From Halobacteriales archaeon QS_5_70_17 (GTDB taxonomy: Archaea; Halobacteriota; Halobacteria; Halobacteriales; Haloarculaceae): a DNA stretch of 62,169 nucleotides. The stretch is from NCBI GenBank assembly GCA_003021975.1, contig PXRR01000025.1, positions 1-62,169 on the forward strand. Reading direction: 5' to 3'. The translations under genes and the position numbers were made by a program. The notes beneath the pieces are model-generated. The model was not told the origin of the DNA. It was given only the letters and a program-made list of their open reading frames with translations, and made no database searches. Numbering within the stretch: position 1 is the first letter of the stretch; each line of letters opens with the position of its first letter. This document shows, piece after piece, positions 1 to 8,145 of the stretch.

Positions 1-72
1 AGCCTAGGCCGGGATTTGAACCCGGGCTCTCGTCCTTACCAAGGACGCGCTTTACCGCTAAGCTACCCAGGC
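1..72 (-). tRNA. tRNA-Thr (anticodon GGT)
   Basis: Read on the minus strand the sequence folds as a complete 72-nt cloverleaf. The acceptor arm GCCTGGG pairs with CCTAGGC with one G-U pair, the anticodon stem CGTCC/GGACG encloses the loop TTGGTAA, and the T arm carries GGTTCAAATCC. The anticodon is GGT, which reads threonine codons ACC and ACU. The discriminator base is T, and no CCA is encoded. There is no intron. A CCTAAAG element lies about 35 bases upstream (minus strand, 107-113) and could be its box A. The gene ends one base before nothing else: it sits at the window edge. Confidence 0.95.
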
Positions 73-122
73 ACGTCGTGCGCATTTCGAGCAAACCGCG
101 AGCCGACTTTAGGCGTTTCGAT

Positions 123-785
123 TCAGTGGTCGGCGTAGGCGCCGACTGACTGCGCGATCTGCTCGCCGACGTCGCGCTCGGCCAGCGTCGCGGCTGGGGG
201 GAACTCGTCGTCGTAGCGGTCGGCGAGGTCGGCCGCGAGCGCGCGTAGTTCCGGGAGCGCCTCTGTGCCGGCGGTCGCCGCGCCGGCGACGACGGCCAGT
301 TCGAGGACGTCGGCCTCGAGGTTGGCGTCCAGTTCCGGCCTGTTCTCGGTGCGGCGGTCGGTCTGGTCGCGCCCGAACGCCCGGACCACCTCGACCGCGG
401 CGCCGGCGGCCTCGGTGCGCGCCAGCAGGTAGAACCCCCGGGCGACGAGCACGTCGGCGGCGAGCACGCTCATGTCGGCGGTCTGGCGGTCGCCGTCCCG
501 CCAGGGCTCCTCCTGGGAGAGCCGCCTGGTCAGGCGGAGGCCGTCGTAGATCAACTGCACGCCCGCGGCTCGCTCGGCGACGCCCTCGGGCACGGGCGCG
601 CCGTCGCCCGGGGCCTCCGCGCCGTCCGCGTCGGTCCCGCCGGCGCGGGCGGTGAGCACCGTCAGCACCCCCGGGACCATCGACCCGCCGTCGATGACGG
701 CCCGCAGATCCTCGCGGAGCCGTACCGGCTCGACGTCGTCGACGGACGCGATCGCGGCCCGGCGGACCGCCGCGGCTTCCTCCAT
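123..785 (-). CDS. DUF7114-like haloarchaeal protein, possible degenerate isoprenoid-synthase fold
   Basis: This 220-residue acidic, all-helical protein has no signal peptide or membrane segment. I believe it belongs to the haloarchaea-restricted family DUF7114; this is recognition from memory of the N-terminus (MEEAAAVRRA) and of SMVPGVLTVL. The stretches QLIYDGLRLTR and ADVLVARGFYLLAR resemble the helix patterns of trans-polyprenyl diphosphate synthases, but no DDxxD metal-binding motif is visible, so catalysis of that kind is doubtful. It is transcribed divergently from the enoyl-CoA hydratase gene, with about 60 bases between the starts. The function is unknown. Confidence 0.8.
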   Translation of the reverse strand: MEEAAAVRRAAIASVDDVEPVRLREDLRAVIDGGSMVPGVLTVLTARAGGTDADGAEAPGDGAPVPEGVAERAAGVQLIYDGLRLTRRLSQEEPWRDGDRQTADMSVLAADVLVARGFYLLARTEAAGAAVEVVRAFGRDQTDRRTENRPELDANLEADVLELAVVAGAATAGTEALPELRALAADLADRYDDEFPPAATLAERDVGEQIAQSVGAYADH

Positions 786-845
786 CGGTGTGTGTTACCT
801 CTGGGACGGGCAAAGACCTTTGGAAACGGCCGCCGTGGCTGGTCT

Positions 846-1679
846 GTGATCCGGATCCGCGACGGCGACGGCGTGCGGAGGGTGACCATCGACCGCCCCG
901 AGCGGCGCAACGCGCTCACGCCGGCGGCGCTCGACGACCTCGCGGCCGCAGTCGAGGACCCGCCCACACCAGTCGTCGCCATCCGGGGCGCGGGCCCGGC
1001 GTTCTGCGCCGGCGCGGACCTCGACAGCGTCGCGGCGGTCGCCCGCGAGACCGTCGAGGGACTGGAGGCCGGAAGCGACGTCGGTACCGGCGCCGGCGCC
1101 GGCACCGGCGTCGGTGATGAGCGGACCGACGGAGACGAGACCGGGAACGGAAGCGACGGCGATAGCGACGACGGGCCGGAGTCCCCGGCGGCCGCGTTCG
1201 CCCGCCGCGGCCAGCGGACTGCTGCCGCCATCGAGTCCTCGCCGGCAGTCGTCGTCGCGGGCGTCGACGGCGCGGCGCGGGGCGGCGGCCTGGAGCTCGC
1301 GGCGGCCTGCGACCTGCGAGTCGCCACCCCCGACGCGACCTTCGGCGAACCGGGAGTCACGTTCGGACTGTTCGGCGCTTGGGGCGGCACTCACCGCCTC
1401 CGGCGGGTGGTCGGCGAGGGGGTGGCGGCGGACCTCGCGCTCTCCGGACGGGTGCTCGACGCCGAGGCGGCGCTACGAACGGGGCTCGTCTCCCGGATCA
1501 CCGACGACCCGAACGCGGTCGCCCGCGAGGTGGCCGGCAACGACGCCGCCGCGCTCGAACGGCTCAAGCCGCTGATGCGCTCGCGGGCGCCCGCCGGCGA
1601 ACAGGAGCGCGACGAACGGACTGCGTTCGCCGCGCTCGTGGCCGAACAGGCCGACTCTCTCGTCGACCGCAAAGGTTGA
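846..1679 (+). CDS. Enoyl-CoA hydratase/isomerase family protein (crotonase)
   Basis: The 277-residue protein should hydrate or isomerise acyl-CoA thioesters. Crotonase features are in order: an N-terminal VTIDRPERRNAL strand, a first oxyanion-hole segment AFCAGADLD near residues 50-60, a second oxyanion segment RGGGLELAAACDLR and the GEPGVTFGLFGAWGG segment near residue 167 that carries the catalytic Glu position. A Gly/Asp/Thr-rich low-complexity insert occupies roughly residues 75-108 and is absent from ordinary crotonases. I chose the GTG at 846 because the family begins directly with the first strand; an ATG at 792 is in frame but adds a basic, non-homologous leader. Substrate is not predictable. 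Confidence 0.85.
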   Translation: MIRIRDGDGVRRVTIDRPERRNALTPAALDDLAAAVEDPPTPVVAIRGAGPAFCAGADLDSVAAVARETVEGLEAGSDVGTGAGAGTGVGDERTDGDETGNGSDGDSDDGPESPAAAFARRGQRTAAAIESSPAVVVAGVDGAARGGGLELAAACDLRVATPDATFGEPGVTFGLFGAWGGTHRLRRVVGEGVAADLALSGRVLDAEAALRTGLVSRITDDPNAVAREVAGNDAAALERLKPLMRSRAPAGEQERDERTAFAALVAEQADSLVDRKG

Positions 1680-1706
1680 ATCCGGTGCCCCGGTAGGGGG
1701 AGGGGA

Positions 1707-2414
1707 ATGCCGGAGTGTGACTACTGCGGTGCGACCGTCGACGAGGCCGACTACCACGACCACCTCCGGACGGAGCACTACGACGAACTCGGCAGGATCG
1801 ACCGCCGCCGCGTGGGCGCGCGCGAGACCGACGACGGGGGGTATCCGACGGGACCGATCGCGCTCGCCGCGGTCATCGGACTGACGGTCGCGGTCGTCGT
1901 CTACCTCCTGTTTTTCGCCGGCGGATCCGGCGGGGCCGACGGCCAGGCGACCGGCGACCTCCCCGAGAACGGCGACCCCGACCTGCTCGAAGACGTCGAA
2001 CAGTACCCCTCCGAGGGCACCGACCACGTTTCGGAGGGGACCGACGTAGACTACGACACCACGCCGCCGACGTCCGGGCCGCACTACGGCACGACCGTCG
2101 GGGCGGACTTCTACGAGGAGACGCCGCAACTCGAGCGGATCGTCCACTCGCTGGAACACGGCGCCGTCGTGATCTACTACGACCCCGCCGCGCTGGACGC
2201 CGATGCCCGCCAGCACCTGCAGGCGCTCGCGAACGAGCACACCGACACCTGGGCGAGCGTCATCGTCGCCCCCCACCCCGAGGAGAACCCCGAGTCGGCG
2301 TACGTACTGACCGCCTGGGAGCACATGCTCGAACTCGACGAGTACGACCGGGAGGTCGTGCGGGCGTTCCTCGCCGAGTACCTCGGACGCGGGCCGGAGA
2401 ATCCGGTTCGGTGA
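1707..2414 (+). CDS. Zinc-finger, membrane-anchored DUF3105 protein
   Basis: The 235-residue protein has three parts. Residues 1-30 form a C2H2-like motif (CDYCGATVDEADYHDHL followed by a second His). Residues 51-71 are one hydrophobic membrane segment. Residues 97-231 form a DUF3105 domain, recognised by PPTSGPHYG, HSLEHGAVVIYYDP and a C-terminal TAWEHML. The histidines of the DUF3105 part would face outside if the N-terminal finger is cytoplasmic, which is an inference. A strong Shine-Dalgarno run (GGGGGAGGGG, 1695-1705) sits directly before the ATG. The gene converges on nadE with only four bases between. Function of DUF3105 is unknown. Confidence 0.85.
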   Translation: MPECDYCGATVDEADYHDHLRTEHYDELGRIDRRRVGARETDDGGYPTGPIALAAVIGLTVAVVVYLLFFAGGSGGADGQATGDLPENGDPDLLEDVEQYPSEGTDHVSEGTDVDYDTTPPTSGPHYGTTVGADFYEETPQLERIVHSLEHGAVVIYYDPAALDADARQHLQALANEHTDTWASVIVAPHPEENPESAYVLTAWEHMLELDEYDREVVRAFLAEYLGRGPENPVR

Positions 2415-2418
2415 CCGA

Positions 2419-3258
2419 TCAGAACCAGTCGTCCTCCGGCGCGGGCGGCATCGAGCGTTTGTGTCGGCTCCGCGCGACCAGTTCCTCCACGCGCCCGATG
2501 GAGTCCGCGGAGACGCCCAGCGTCTCGGCGGTCGCGCTCGCCGACAGCGGGCCGTCGACGTGGAGCACGAGGATCGCGTCCAGCAGGTCGTAGGTCAACC
2601 CCATTTCCTCCTCGTCGGTCTGGCCCTCCCACATCTCGGCGCTCGGGTCCTTGGTCACGAGGTCTTCCGGTACTCCGAGGTGGTGAGCTAGCTGGCGCAC
2701 CTGCCGCTTGTAGAGGTTGCCGATGGGGTTGCAGTCGACGGCCTGGTCGCCGTACTTCGTGAAGTACCCCGTCAGCGCCTCGCTGCGGTTGCCCGTCCCG
2801 AGGACGATCCGCGACTCGGCGTTGGCGACGAAGTAGTTGAGCACGCCGCGCGCGCGCACTCGGACGTTGCCGAGCGCCATCCGGTCGTCGGTCCCCTCGG
2901 GGTAGGCGTCTGCGAACGCCTCGACGATGGGCCCGATCCCGATGACGTCGTATTCGATGCCGAGGTCCTCGGCGACCCGCTCGGCGTCGCTCATGTTCTC
3001 GTCGGTGTTGACCTCGCTTGGCATCACCAGCCCGCGGAGGCCGTCTGCCCCCAGCGCCTCGACGGCCAAGTAGGCGGTCAGCGTCGAGTCGATCCCGCCC
3101 GACAGTCCGAGGACCGCTCCCTCGGCGCCCGCGTCGTCGACGGCCGACGCGATGAACTCGGTGATTCGTTCGCGGCGCGCCTCGAGTTCCGGCTCCGAGA
3201 GATCGAGTTCGATCGGGACCTCCGTCTCGCCCAGCGACTGCACTTCGCTCTCGCTCAT
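2419..3258 (-). CDS. nadE: NAD+ synthetase NadE
   Basis: The protein (279 residues) amidates deamido-NAD+ to NAD+ using ATP, the last step of NAD biosynthesis. The PP-loop ATP pyrophosphatase motif GLSGGIDSTL lies at residues 51-60, followed by the family segments GTGNRSEALTGYFTKYGD and NPIGNLYKRQVR and the C-terminal DPSAEMWEGQTDEEE. There is no glutaminase domain, so this is the short, ammonia- or partner-dependent type found in archaea. I chose the ATG at 3258; an in-frame GTG two codons upstream is possible. The gene is convergent with the DUF3105 gene and has its own upstream region. Confidence 0.95.
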   Translation of the reverse strand: MSESEVQSLGETEVPIELDLSEPELEARRERITEFIASAVDDAGAEGAVLGLSGGIDSTLTAYLAVEALGADGLRGLVMPSEVNTDENMSDAERVAEDLGIEYDVIGIGPIVEAFADAYPEGTDDRMALGNVRVRARGVLNYFVANAESRIVLGTGNRSEALTGYFTKYGDQAVDCNPIGNLYKRQVRQLAHHLGVPEDLVTKDPSAEMWEGQTDEEEMGLTYDLLDAILVLHVDGPLSASATAETLGVSADSIGRVEELVARSRHKRSMPPAPEDDWF

Positions 3259-3424
3259 GTGCACTCCAAGGGCCGGCAGCGACTAATAGGTGCTCGCGGT
3301 CGCCGATTTCCGAACGTTCGTCCGGTTCGGGCGTCGCGGCGAGACGCTACGTTGAAGTGGGGTGGCGGACAAGAACCGGAGTGGAGCGCCGGCGTCGCCG
3401 CGGGCGAACCGGTGCGAGACGCGA

Positions 3425-3495
3425 GCGCCGTTGGTCCAGTGGTAGGACATTGGCTTCCCAAGCCAATAGCCCGGGTTCAATTCCCGGACGGCGCA
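3425..3495 (+). tRNA. tRNA-Gly (anticodon CCC)
   Basis: The 71-nt sequence forms a complete cloverleaf. GCGCCGT pairs with ACGGCGC in the acceptor arm, TTGGC/GCCAA forms the anticodon stem around loop TTCCCAA, and the T arm contains GGTTCAATTCC. The anticodon CCC reads glycine GGG codons. The discriminator is A and CCA is not encoded. No intron is present. It stands alone between nadE and an accessory gene region; I looked for a duplicated 3' end downstream that would mark integration and saw none. Confidence 0.95.
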
Positions 3496-3705
3496 GTTCT
3501 GCGGCTGGCGCACGCGAGGAGCGACCCGCTACGAGAACGAATCGAGGGGCGAGCGCTGCCAGCGCGGTTCGATCCGTGGGGTGTACTGGCCGAGTCCGTG
3601 AGGTCTCCCCATCGAGGCGGCTCGGTCCCGAGTGGGACCCCGGGCCCGTCCGACTCTCGCTTCGGCGCGGGGAGCCGCTCGGCGGCCTGTGGGGGTCGAA
3701 TCGAA

Positions 3706-4278
3706 CTACGCGATCGGTCCGTCAGTGGCGTCACCGCCGCCGTCGGCACCGTCGGTCCCGCCCTCTGTCGGGTCGTGGTCGGCGCCGTTGACGTCAAGGA
3801 GTCGGCGAGTCATCTGAACGCCGCGCTCGGCGTCCCACTCGATGCCCCTGTAGTGTTTCCTCGGATCGGTGTCCCAGCGGTACTCCCAGTGGGCGTGGAC
3901 GAGCACGTATCCCGTCTCAGCGCCCGGGATCGTGTCGCCGTCGTAGATTCGAACGTGGAGCTGCTTTCGGGGGTCGTCGTCGGAAGGGTCGGGGAGCAAC
4001 CGGAACGAGCCCTCCTCGTACCCGCGCTCGTCGTCCGCTTCTCGGTACTTCCGCGAGGCGACGGGATCGACTTCGAAGCCGAGGTCGTCGATCAGGAACC
4101 GCTCGAACTCCGCCCCCGAGACGCCGATCCGGCCGACGAACTCAACCGGGCGCGTCGCGCTCTCGACGTAGAGGTCGGTTCCGTAGTTCTCGTTAGTGTA
4201 ATCGGCGACGGCCTCGAGGACGGGGAACGCGGCCCGCCTGACGTTCTCCGAGACTGTCGCGGTGACTTTCGCCGGCAC
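3706..4278 (-). CDS. Haloarchaeal protein of unknown function
   Basis: I do not recognise this 190-residue acidic protein. It has no signal peptide or membrane segment. Visible features are an aromatic and charged central part (VLVHAHWEYRWDTDPRKHY) and a low-complexity Gly/Asp tail (about residues 168-190). The start is GTG at 4278; an in-frame TAG about 20 codons upstream with no better start between supports it. Composition is typical of a soluble haloarchaeal protein and the reading frame is clean, so it is likely real. Upstream lies a low-GC spacer. Confidence 0.7.
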   Translation of the reverse strand: MPAKVTATVSENVRRAAFPVLEAVADYTNENYGTDLYVESATRPVEFVGRIGVSGAEFERFLIDDLGFEVDPVASRKYREADDERGYEEGSFRLLPDPSDDDPRKQLHVRIYDGDTIPGAETGYVLVHAHWEYRWDTDPRKHYRGIEWDAERGVQMTRRLLDVNGADHDPTEGGTDGADGGGDATDGPIA

Positions 4279-4757
4279 GACCGCCGCGAGGAGTCCCCTT
4301 CGATCCGCTTCGGAACACTCCTGAGTACGCTACCCCAACCCGCGACCGGTAAAAACGAATAGTGCTCGCGAGGAAAAAATAGATACATATGCGAAAAATA
4401 GGAGTTTAGAATACTGATTGACAATTAATGCCTGTATAGGGCGATGATAATCAAACAATCTGTCGAATTGACCCTACTCCAGCGTTCGGGAATACTACCG
4501 GCCTCCAGACGGTGTCGCGGTTCCGGAGCGTTGGTCGGTCCGTGAACGTGGATCGACTGCTGGAAGCGCCTCGGATCGCCGCCGGCGGGGGTACGTGTCG
4601 GCGAATCGACTGGAGAACCCGACGGGGCGGAAGCGATTGATCGACGGTACGCGGCGAGACGCGGTTCTCGACGCCCTGAACGCGAGCGCCCATAGAATTC
4701 GAGCGGCCTTTCGCTCGCACGCCGCAGGGTTAATCTCCCGGCGGTCGACGATACCGT
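4279..4757. other. Gene-free spacer with a low-GC core
   Basis: This 479-base stretch separates two divergent genes. Bases about 4365-4460 are strikingly AT-rich for this genome. Reading frames that cross it are arginine/serine-rich shadows. A GGGTTAAT element near 4725-4732 lies about 27 bases before the ATG at 4758 and may be the TATA element of that gene, which would then be leaderless. No repeat, RNA gene or transposase remnant was recognised. Confidence 0.5.
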
Positions 4758-5811
4758 ATGGACGAAGGGGACGCCGAGGGAGCGGGAGTCAGGGAACGTA
4801 CCGACGATGGGTTCGTCGACTCCGGGGACGATCCGATCGGTCGACTCCGGGACGCCGTCGACGAGACGCGGGAGTCGCTCGCGCAGTCGGTCCAGGGCAC
4901 GACGGGAGACGACGGAGACGGGATCACTCCCGAGGCGGTCGTCCGGGAGGCCAGGACACGGTTCGACGCCGCCCGGGAGTCGGTCGAGACGCTCCGAACT
5001 GACCCGGAGGAGGTCCCGATCGACATCCTCGCCGAGGACACGCGACGACGGGTCGACGCGACCCGCGAGTCCGTCGAGCGGATCGGGCGGGATCTGGCGA
5101 CTCGCGTCGATCCGGCCGCCGAGCGCGCACGCAGTCGAATCGAGACTGCGCGGCCTCCCGCCGACGGCGGCGCGATGCCCGTCCCGTCCGGCGTCGGATC
5201 CGACGCCGACCGCTCTCGTCCGGACCGCTGCCGCCGACGCCGGGTCGTCGCTGTGGATCGGTGCCCGGCGCGGGTCCGACGCCCTCGCCCGGACCGTCCG
5301 GAACGCCGACGGCCGACAGGTCGCCACGTGGGGGATCGGGATCAGTCTCGCCATCGTCAATCCCGCTATCGCGGCCAGTTACCCCACCTACGCCCTCCTG
5401 TCGGCGGGGATGGTCGCCGGGATGGGCGTGGGGGCCTACGTGAGTTCCCGCGAGGAAACTCTCCTCGACGACGTAGACCCCCTCGCGCTCGGGTGGGCGG
5501 CCCGGCGCCGATCCGTCCGCGGCGCCGGCGCCCGAGTCGCCGCGGCCGGTGCGGCCGCCGCCGTCGGCGACCGTGTCGCGTCGGCCGCGGCGGAGGGCGA
5601 AACCCGGATCGGCGGCGTCGACCCCGAGACCGTCGCTCGCGGCGCGCGGAAGGCGGCCGCGCGGTCCGACGATCCGTGGGCGCCCGCCTTCGGCGGCGGT
5701 CTCGGCCTGCTCTACGAGTACGCGACCGACGGCGAGACCGTCCCGGACGACGAGTTCCGCCAGCTGCTCGATCCGGACCTGCGCGAGGAGTACGACGACC
5801 GAACGGGGTAA
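4758..5811 (+). pseudogene. Frameshifted membrane-associated coiled-coil protein gene
   Basis: Coding character is spread over two frames. From the ATG at 4758 the first frame encodes an acidic, helical N-terminal region rich in Asp/Glu/Arg heptad-like repeats (for example DAVDETRESLAQSV and RVDATRESVERI) up to about SGVGSDAD. After about 5190-5205 that frame becomes arginine-rich, while the next frame (+1) takes over with TALVRTAAADAGSS, a hydrophobic hairpin of probable membrane segments (GISLAIVNPAIAASY to AGMVAGMGVGAYV), and a normal acidic C-terminus ending LREEYDDRTG at 5811. Joined, the product would be about 350 residues. The lesion is a net one-base insertion or two-base loss. I do not recognise the family. 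It could also be a sequencing error or a programmed shift. Confidence 0.65.
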
Positions 5812-5915
5812 CGCGGTCGTTTGTGCCGAGAGCGGGCGTCTGCACCGAGTAATGACGACTCTCCTCGCACGGGTAAGGCGACGAGTGTAAGGTCCGCTCC
5901 CGCGTTCGCTCACCC

Positions 5916-7607
5916 ATGGCACCTTGGACGTTCCACCCTGAAAACGACCGCTGGGTAGAACGGGACGGAACGTACGTCCGCGGACGAGCCGTCGTCGACG
6001 GCGAACCGCGGGACGCTGACGTGCTCGCCGAACAGTTCGCCCGCGCAGACACCGACCGGGCGTTTCTCGCGGCGCTCGAGCGCGCCGACGGGTTCTACGC
6101 GGTCGTCTCCGAGACCGGCGAGGGGGTCCGTGCCGGGGTCGATCACGTCCGGAGCGTCCCCCTCTACTACGCCGACGGCTACGTCTCCGACAGCGCCCGC
6201 TGGCTCCGCCGACAGCTCGACGACCCCACCGTCGATCCGGTTGCCGAGGCGGAGTACCTGCTCACCATGTACGCGACGGGGCCGGACACGCTCTACCGCT
6301 CGATCCGACAGCTCCAGGCCGGGGAGGCGCTCCTCGCCGGCGACGGGTCGATCGACACCAAGTGGTACTTCGAGTACGACCCCCACGGCTCGCTCCTCGA
6401 CGACAGAGCGACCCTGGTCGACCGGCTCGACGACGCGCTCGTGGCGGCCTTCGAGCGGACGATCGCCGTCGCCGACGACCGGCCGATCGTCGTCCCCCTG
6501 AGCGGCGGGTACGACTCGCGGCTGATCGTCCTGATGCTGCGGCGGCTCGGGTACGACGACGTCCGGGCGGTGACATACGGGCGTCCCGAGGCTCCCGACG
6601 TCCGCGTCGCCGAGGAGGTCGCCGACCGGCTCGACCTCCCCTGGCAGTTCGTCGAGTACTCGACCGAGAAGTGGCGGGAGTGGTTCGACGCGTCCGAACG
6701 GGAGGCCTACTACCGGACCGTCGACGACTTCGACGCGATCCCCAATCTCGCCGCCTGGCCGGCCGTCCGGGAGCTACGCCGTCGTGACGCCGTTCCGGCG
6801 GACGCCGTGTTCATGCCCGGACAGACGGCCGCCGGCGTCGGCGGACATCTCCCCGAGTGGCTCCCCGACCGCGAACAGATCGCCTTCGACGAGCTGATCG
6901 ACTACGCGCTCGACACCCACTACACGCTGCTCGACTGGGACGACCCCGAACTGGCGGCGCGGTTCAGGGGACGGCTCCGGCAGCGGATCGACGCGCCTGA
7001 GTTCGGCCCGCCGGCGGCGATGGCGGCCGCCTACGAGCGCTGGGAGTGGCGCGAGCGCCAGTCGAAGTTCATGACCCAGGACGGCCGCATGTACGAGTTC
7101 TGGGGGTACGACTGGTGGTACCCGCTGTTCGATCCCGGGTTCGCCGAGTTCTGGGAGGGGATCCCCCTCGCGTGGCGCGCCGACAAGCGCCTCTACGAGC
7201 AGTACGTCGAGGAGCTGTACGCCACCGTCGCCGGCGTCGACCCGACGACCGCCGGACGGACCCAAGACGCGGCCGACTCCCTCTCCGATCGCCTCCTGAC
7301 CGGGGTGAAGTCGGCGGTCGCGGACTCCCCCGTCGCCGTCCCCGCGCGCTCGGCCTACCGGTGGCTCCAGCGCCGACAGGACCCCCGGGGAGAGCACCCG
7401 CTGGGATATCTCGGGATGGTGCCCGAGGAGCAGTTCGACCGCCTGTACACCGGCGCCGAGAGCCACCACACGTTCCGTACGCTGGAGGCGCTCGGACGGA
7501 TCTCCTTCGACCCGCCCGACGAGAGCGGCTACCCCGATGAGGTGTCGCTGGACGCATTGGAGCGTACTCGGTCCGAGCGCAAGGAGGATGTCGAGGCGCG
7601 AAAGTGA
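5916..7607 (+). CDS. Asparagine synthase-like ATP-pyrophosphatase protein
   Basis: The 563-residue protein resembles class B asparagine synthetase. The N-terminal third keeps the fold signature of the glutaminase domain (GFYAVVSETG, DHVRSVPLYYADG) but begins MAPWTF and so lacks the Cys2 nucleophile; it cannot use glutamine in the usual way. The synthase domain has the PP-loop PLSGGYDSR at residues 194-202, with Tyr where many AsnB proteins have Leu or Ile. The C-terminal half carries aromatic-rich segments (FWGYDWWYPLFDPGF). Such proteins often act in amidation of surface polysaccharide or secondary metabolites, which is inference. It lies in an accessory region between a broken gene and a Tat-exported protein. 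Confidence 0.85.
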   Translation: MAPWTFHPENDRWVERDGTYVRGRAVVDGEPRDADVLAEQFARADTDRAFLAALERADGFYAVVSETGEGVRAGVDHVRSVPLYYADGYVSDSARWLRRQLDDPTVDPVAEAEYLLTMYATGPDTLYRSIRQLQAGEALLAGDGSIDTKWYFEYDPHGSLLDDRATLVDRLDDALVAAFERTIAVADDRPIVVPLSGGYDSRLIVLMLRRLGYDDVRAVTYGRPEAPDVRVAEEVADRLDLPWQFVEYSTEKWREWFDASEREAYYRTVDDFDAIPNLAAWPAVRELRRRDAVPADAVFMPGQTAAGVGGHLPEWLPDREQIAFDELIDYALDTHYTLLDWDDPELAARFRGRLRQRIDAPEFGPPAAMAAAYERWEWRERQSKFMTQDGRMYEFWGYDWWYPLFDPGFAEFWEGIPLAWRADKRLYEQYVEELYATVAGVDPTTAGRTQDAADSLSDRLLTGVKSAVADSPVAVPARSAYRWLQRRQDPRGEHPLGYLGMVPEEQFDRLYTGAESHHTFRTLEALGRISFDPPDESGYPDEVSLDALERTRSERKEDVEARK

Positions 7608-7670
7608 GTACAAACGATTGTTTTCAGGAAGAATAGCGAGATTCTCCTGTACTTCTCTCTAGTGGGATTA

Positions 7671-7689
7671 TCTACTCATCTCGAGTAGA
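7671..7689. terminator. Candidate bidirectional terminator hairpin
   Basis: The sequence TCTACTC-atctc-GAGTAGA is a perfect 7-bp inverted repeat with a 5-nt loop, in an AT-rich spacer between two convergent genes (ends at 7607 and 7717). Short T-rich and A-rich tracts flank it. The role as a terminator is inferred from position only. Confidence 0.4.
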
Positions 7690-7716
7690 GTCAAAATATG
7701 GCTAAAGCGGATCGAC

Positions 7717-8145
7717 TTACTGGACGACCTGAACAGTCTCGCTGCCACCGATCTGCCCAGTATCTGAGAGCGCGTTAACCACTACATCGACAGTATTCAG
7801 CGCATTGAGGTTGAGATTCTTGAGAGCATCTTCGATATCGACCGTCAGAACGCTGACATCGCCGACATCGATCAGATCGACGACTGTGACAGTGACATTT
7901 TGAATGGTGACATCTATATCCTCTACAGTCACATCAAGATTATCGAGAATGTTTGTGTTCTGAATTGTTATCGAAAGCAGACCGTTTTGTGTGACAAGAT
8001 TGTCCGCATCGATGTTCAAGTTCTGCTGTGCAGCGGCGCTCCCGCTGACGCCGGCGAGGCCGAGCGCGGCGGCACCCGAGGCGATGGCTCCTTTGCTGAA
8101 CGTGCGACGCGACAGTGCGCTGTTGGATTCGTTTTCCTCTGACAT
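7717..8145 (-). CDS. Tat-exported small protein of repetitive beta composition, unknown function
   Basis: The 142-residue protein opens with a twin-arginine signal: SRRTFSKGA at residues 12-20, then a hydrophobic stretch and a probable cleavage after SGSAAA (about residue 39). The mature part of about 100 residues has no Cys, is rich in V, I, N, D, T and L in alternation (ITIQNTNILDNLDVTVED), and looks like stacked beta strands, such as a small beta-solenoid or surface coat protein. I recognise no family. Codons use A/T third positions far more than neighbours, and the flanks are AT-rich, suggesting recent acquisition. The ATG at 8145 follows a strong Shine-Dalgarno GGGGGAGG; the frame stays open upstream but without signal-like sequence. 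Confidence 0.8.
   Translation of the reverse strand: MSEENESNSALSRRTFSKGAIASGAAALGLAGVSGSAAAQQNLNIDADNLVTQNGLLSITIQNTNILDNLDVTVEDIDVTIQNVTVTVVDLIDVGDVSVLTVDIEDALKNLNLNALNTVDVVVNALSDTGQIGGSETVQVVQ

Noticed and set aside
3425-3495. tRNA-Gly as a possible integration site for the 3.7-8.7 kb accessory region
   Set aside because: I found no direct repeat of the tRNA 3' end downstream and no integrase gene.
3259-4362. Long plus-strand ORF of 367 codons across tRNA-Gly
   Set aside because: It runs through the tRNA gene and through the reverse of the unknown minus-strand gene; its composition is shadow-like and it has no recognisable domain.
4425-5360. Minus-strand ORF of 311 codons overlapping the frameshifted gene
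   Set aside because: It is antisense to the better coding frames at 4758-5811 and is rich in Arg/Ser with no family features.
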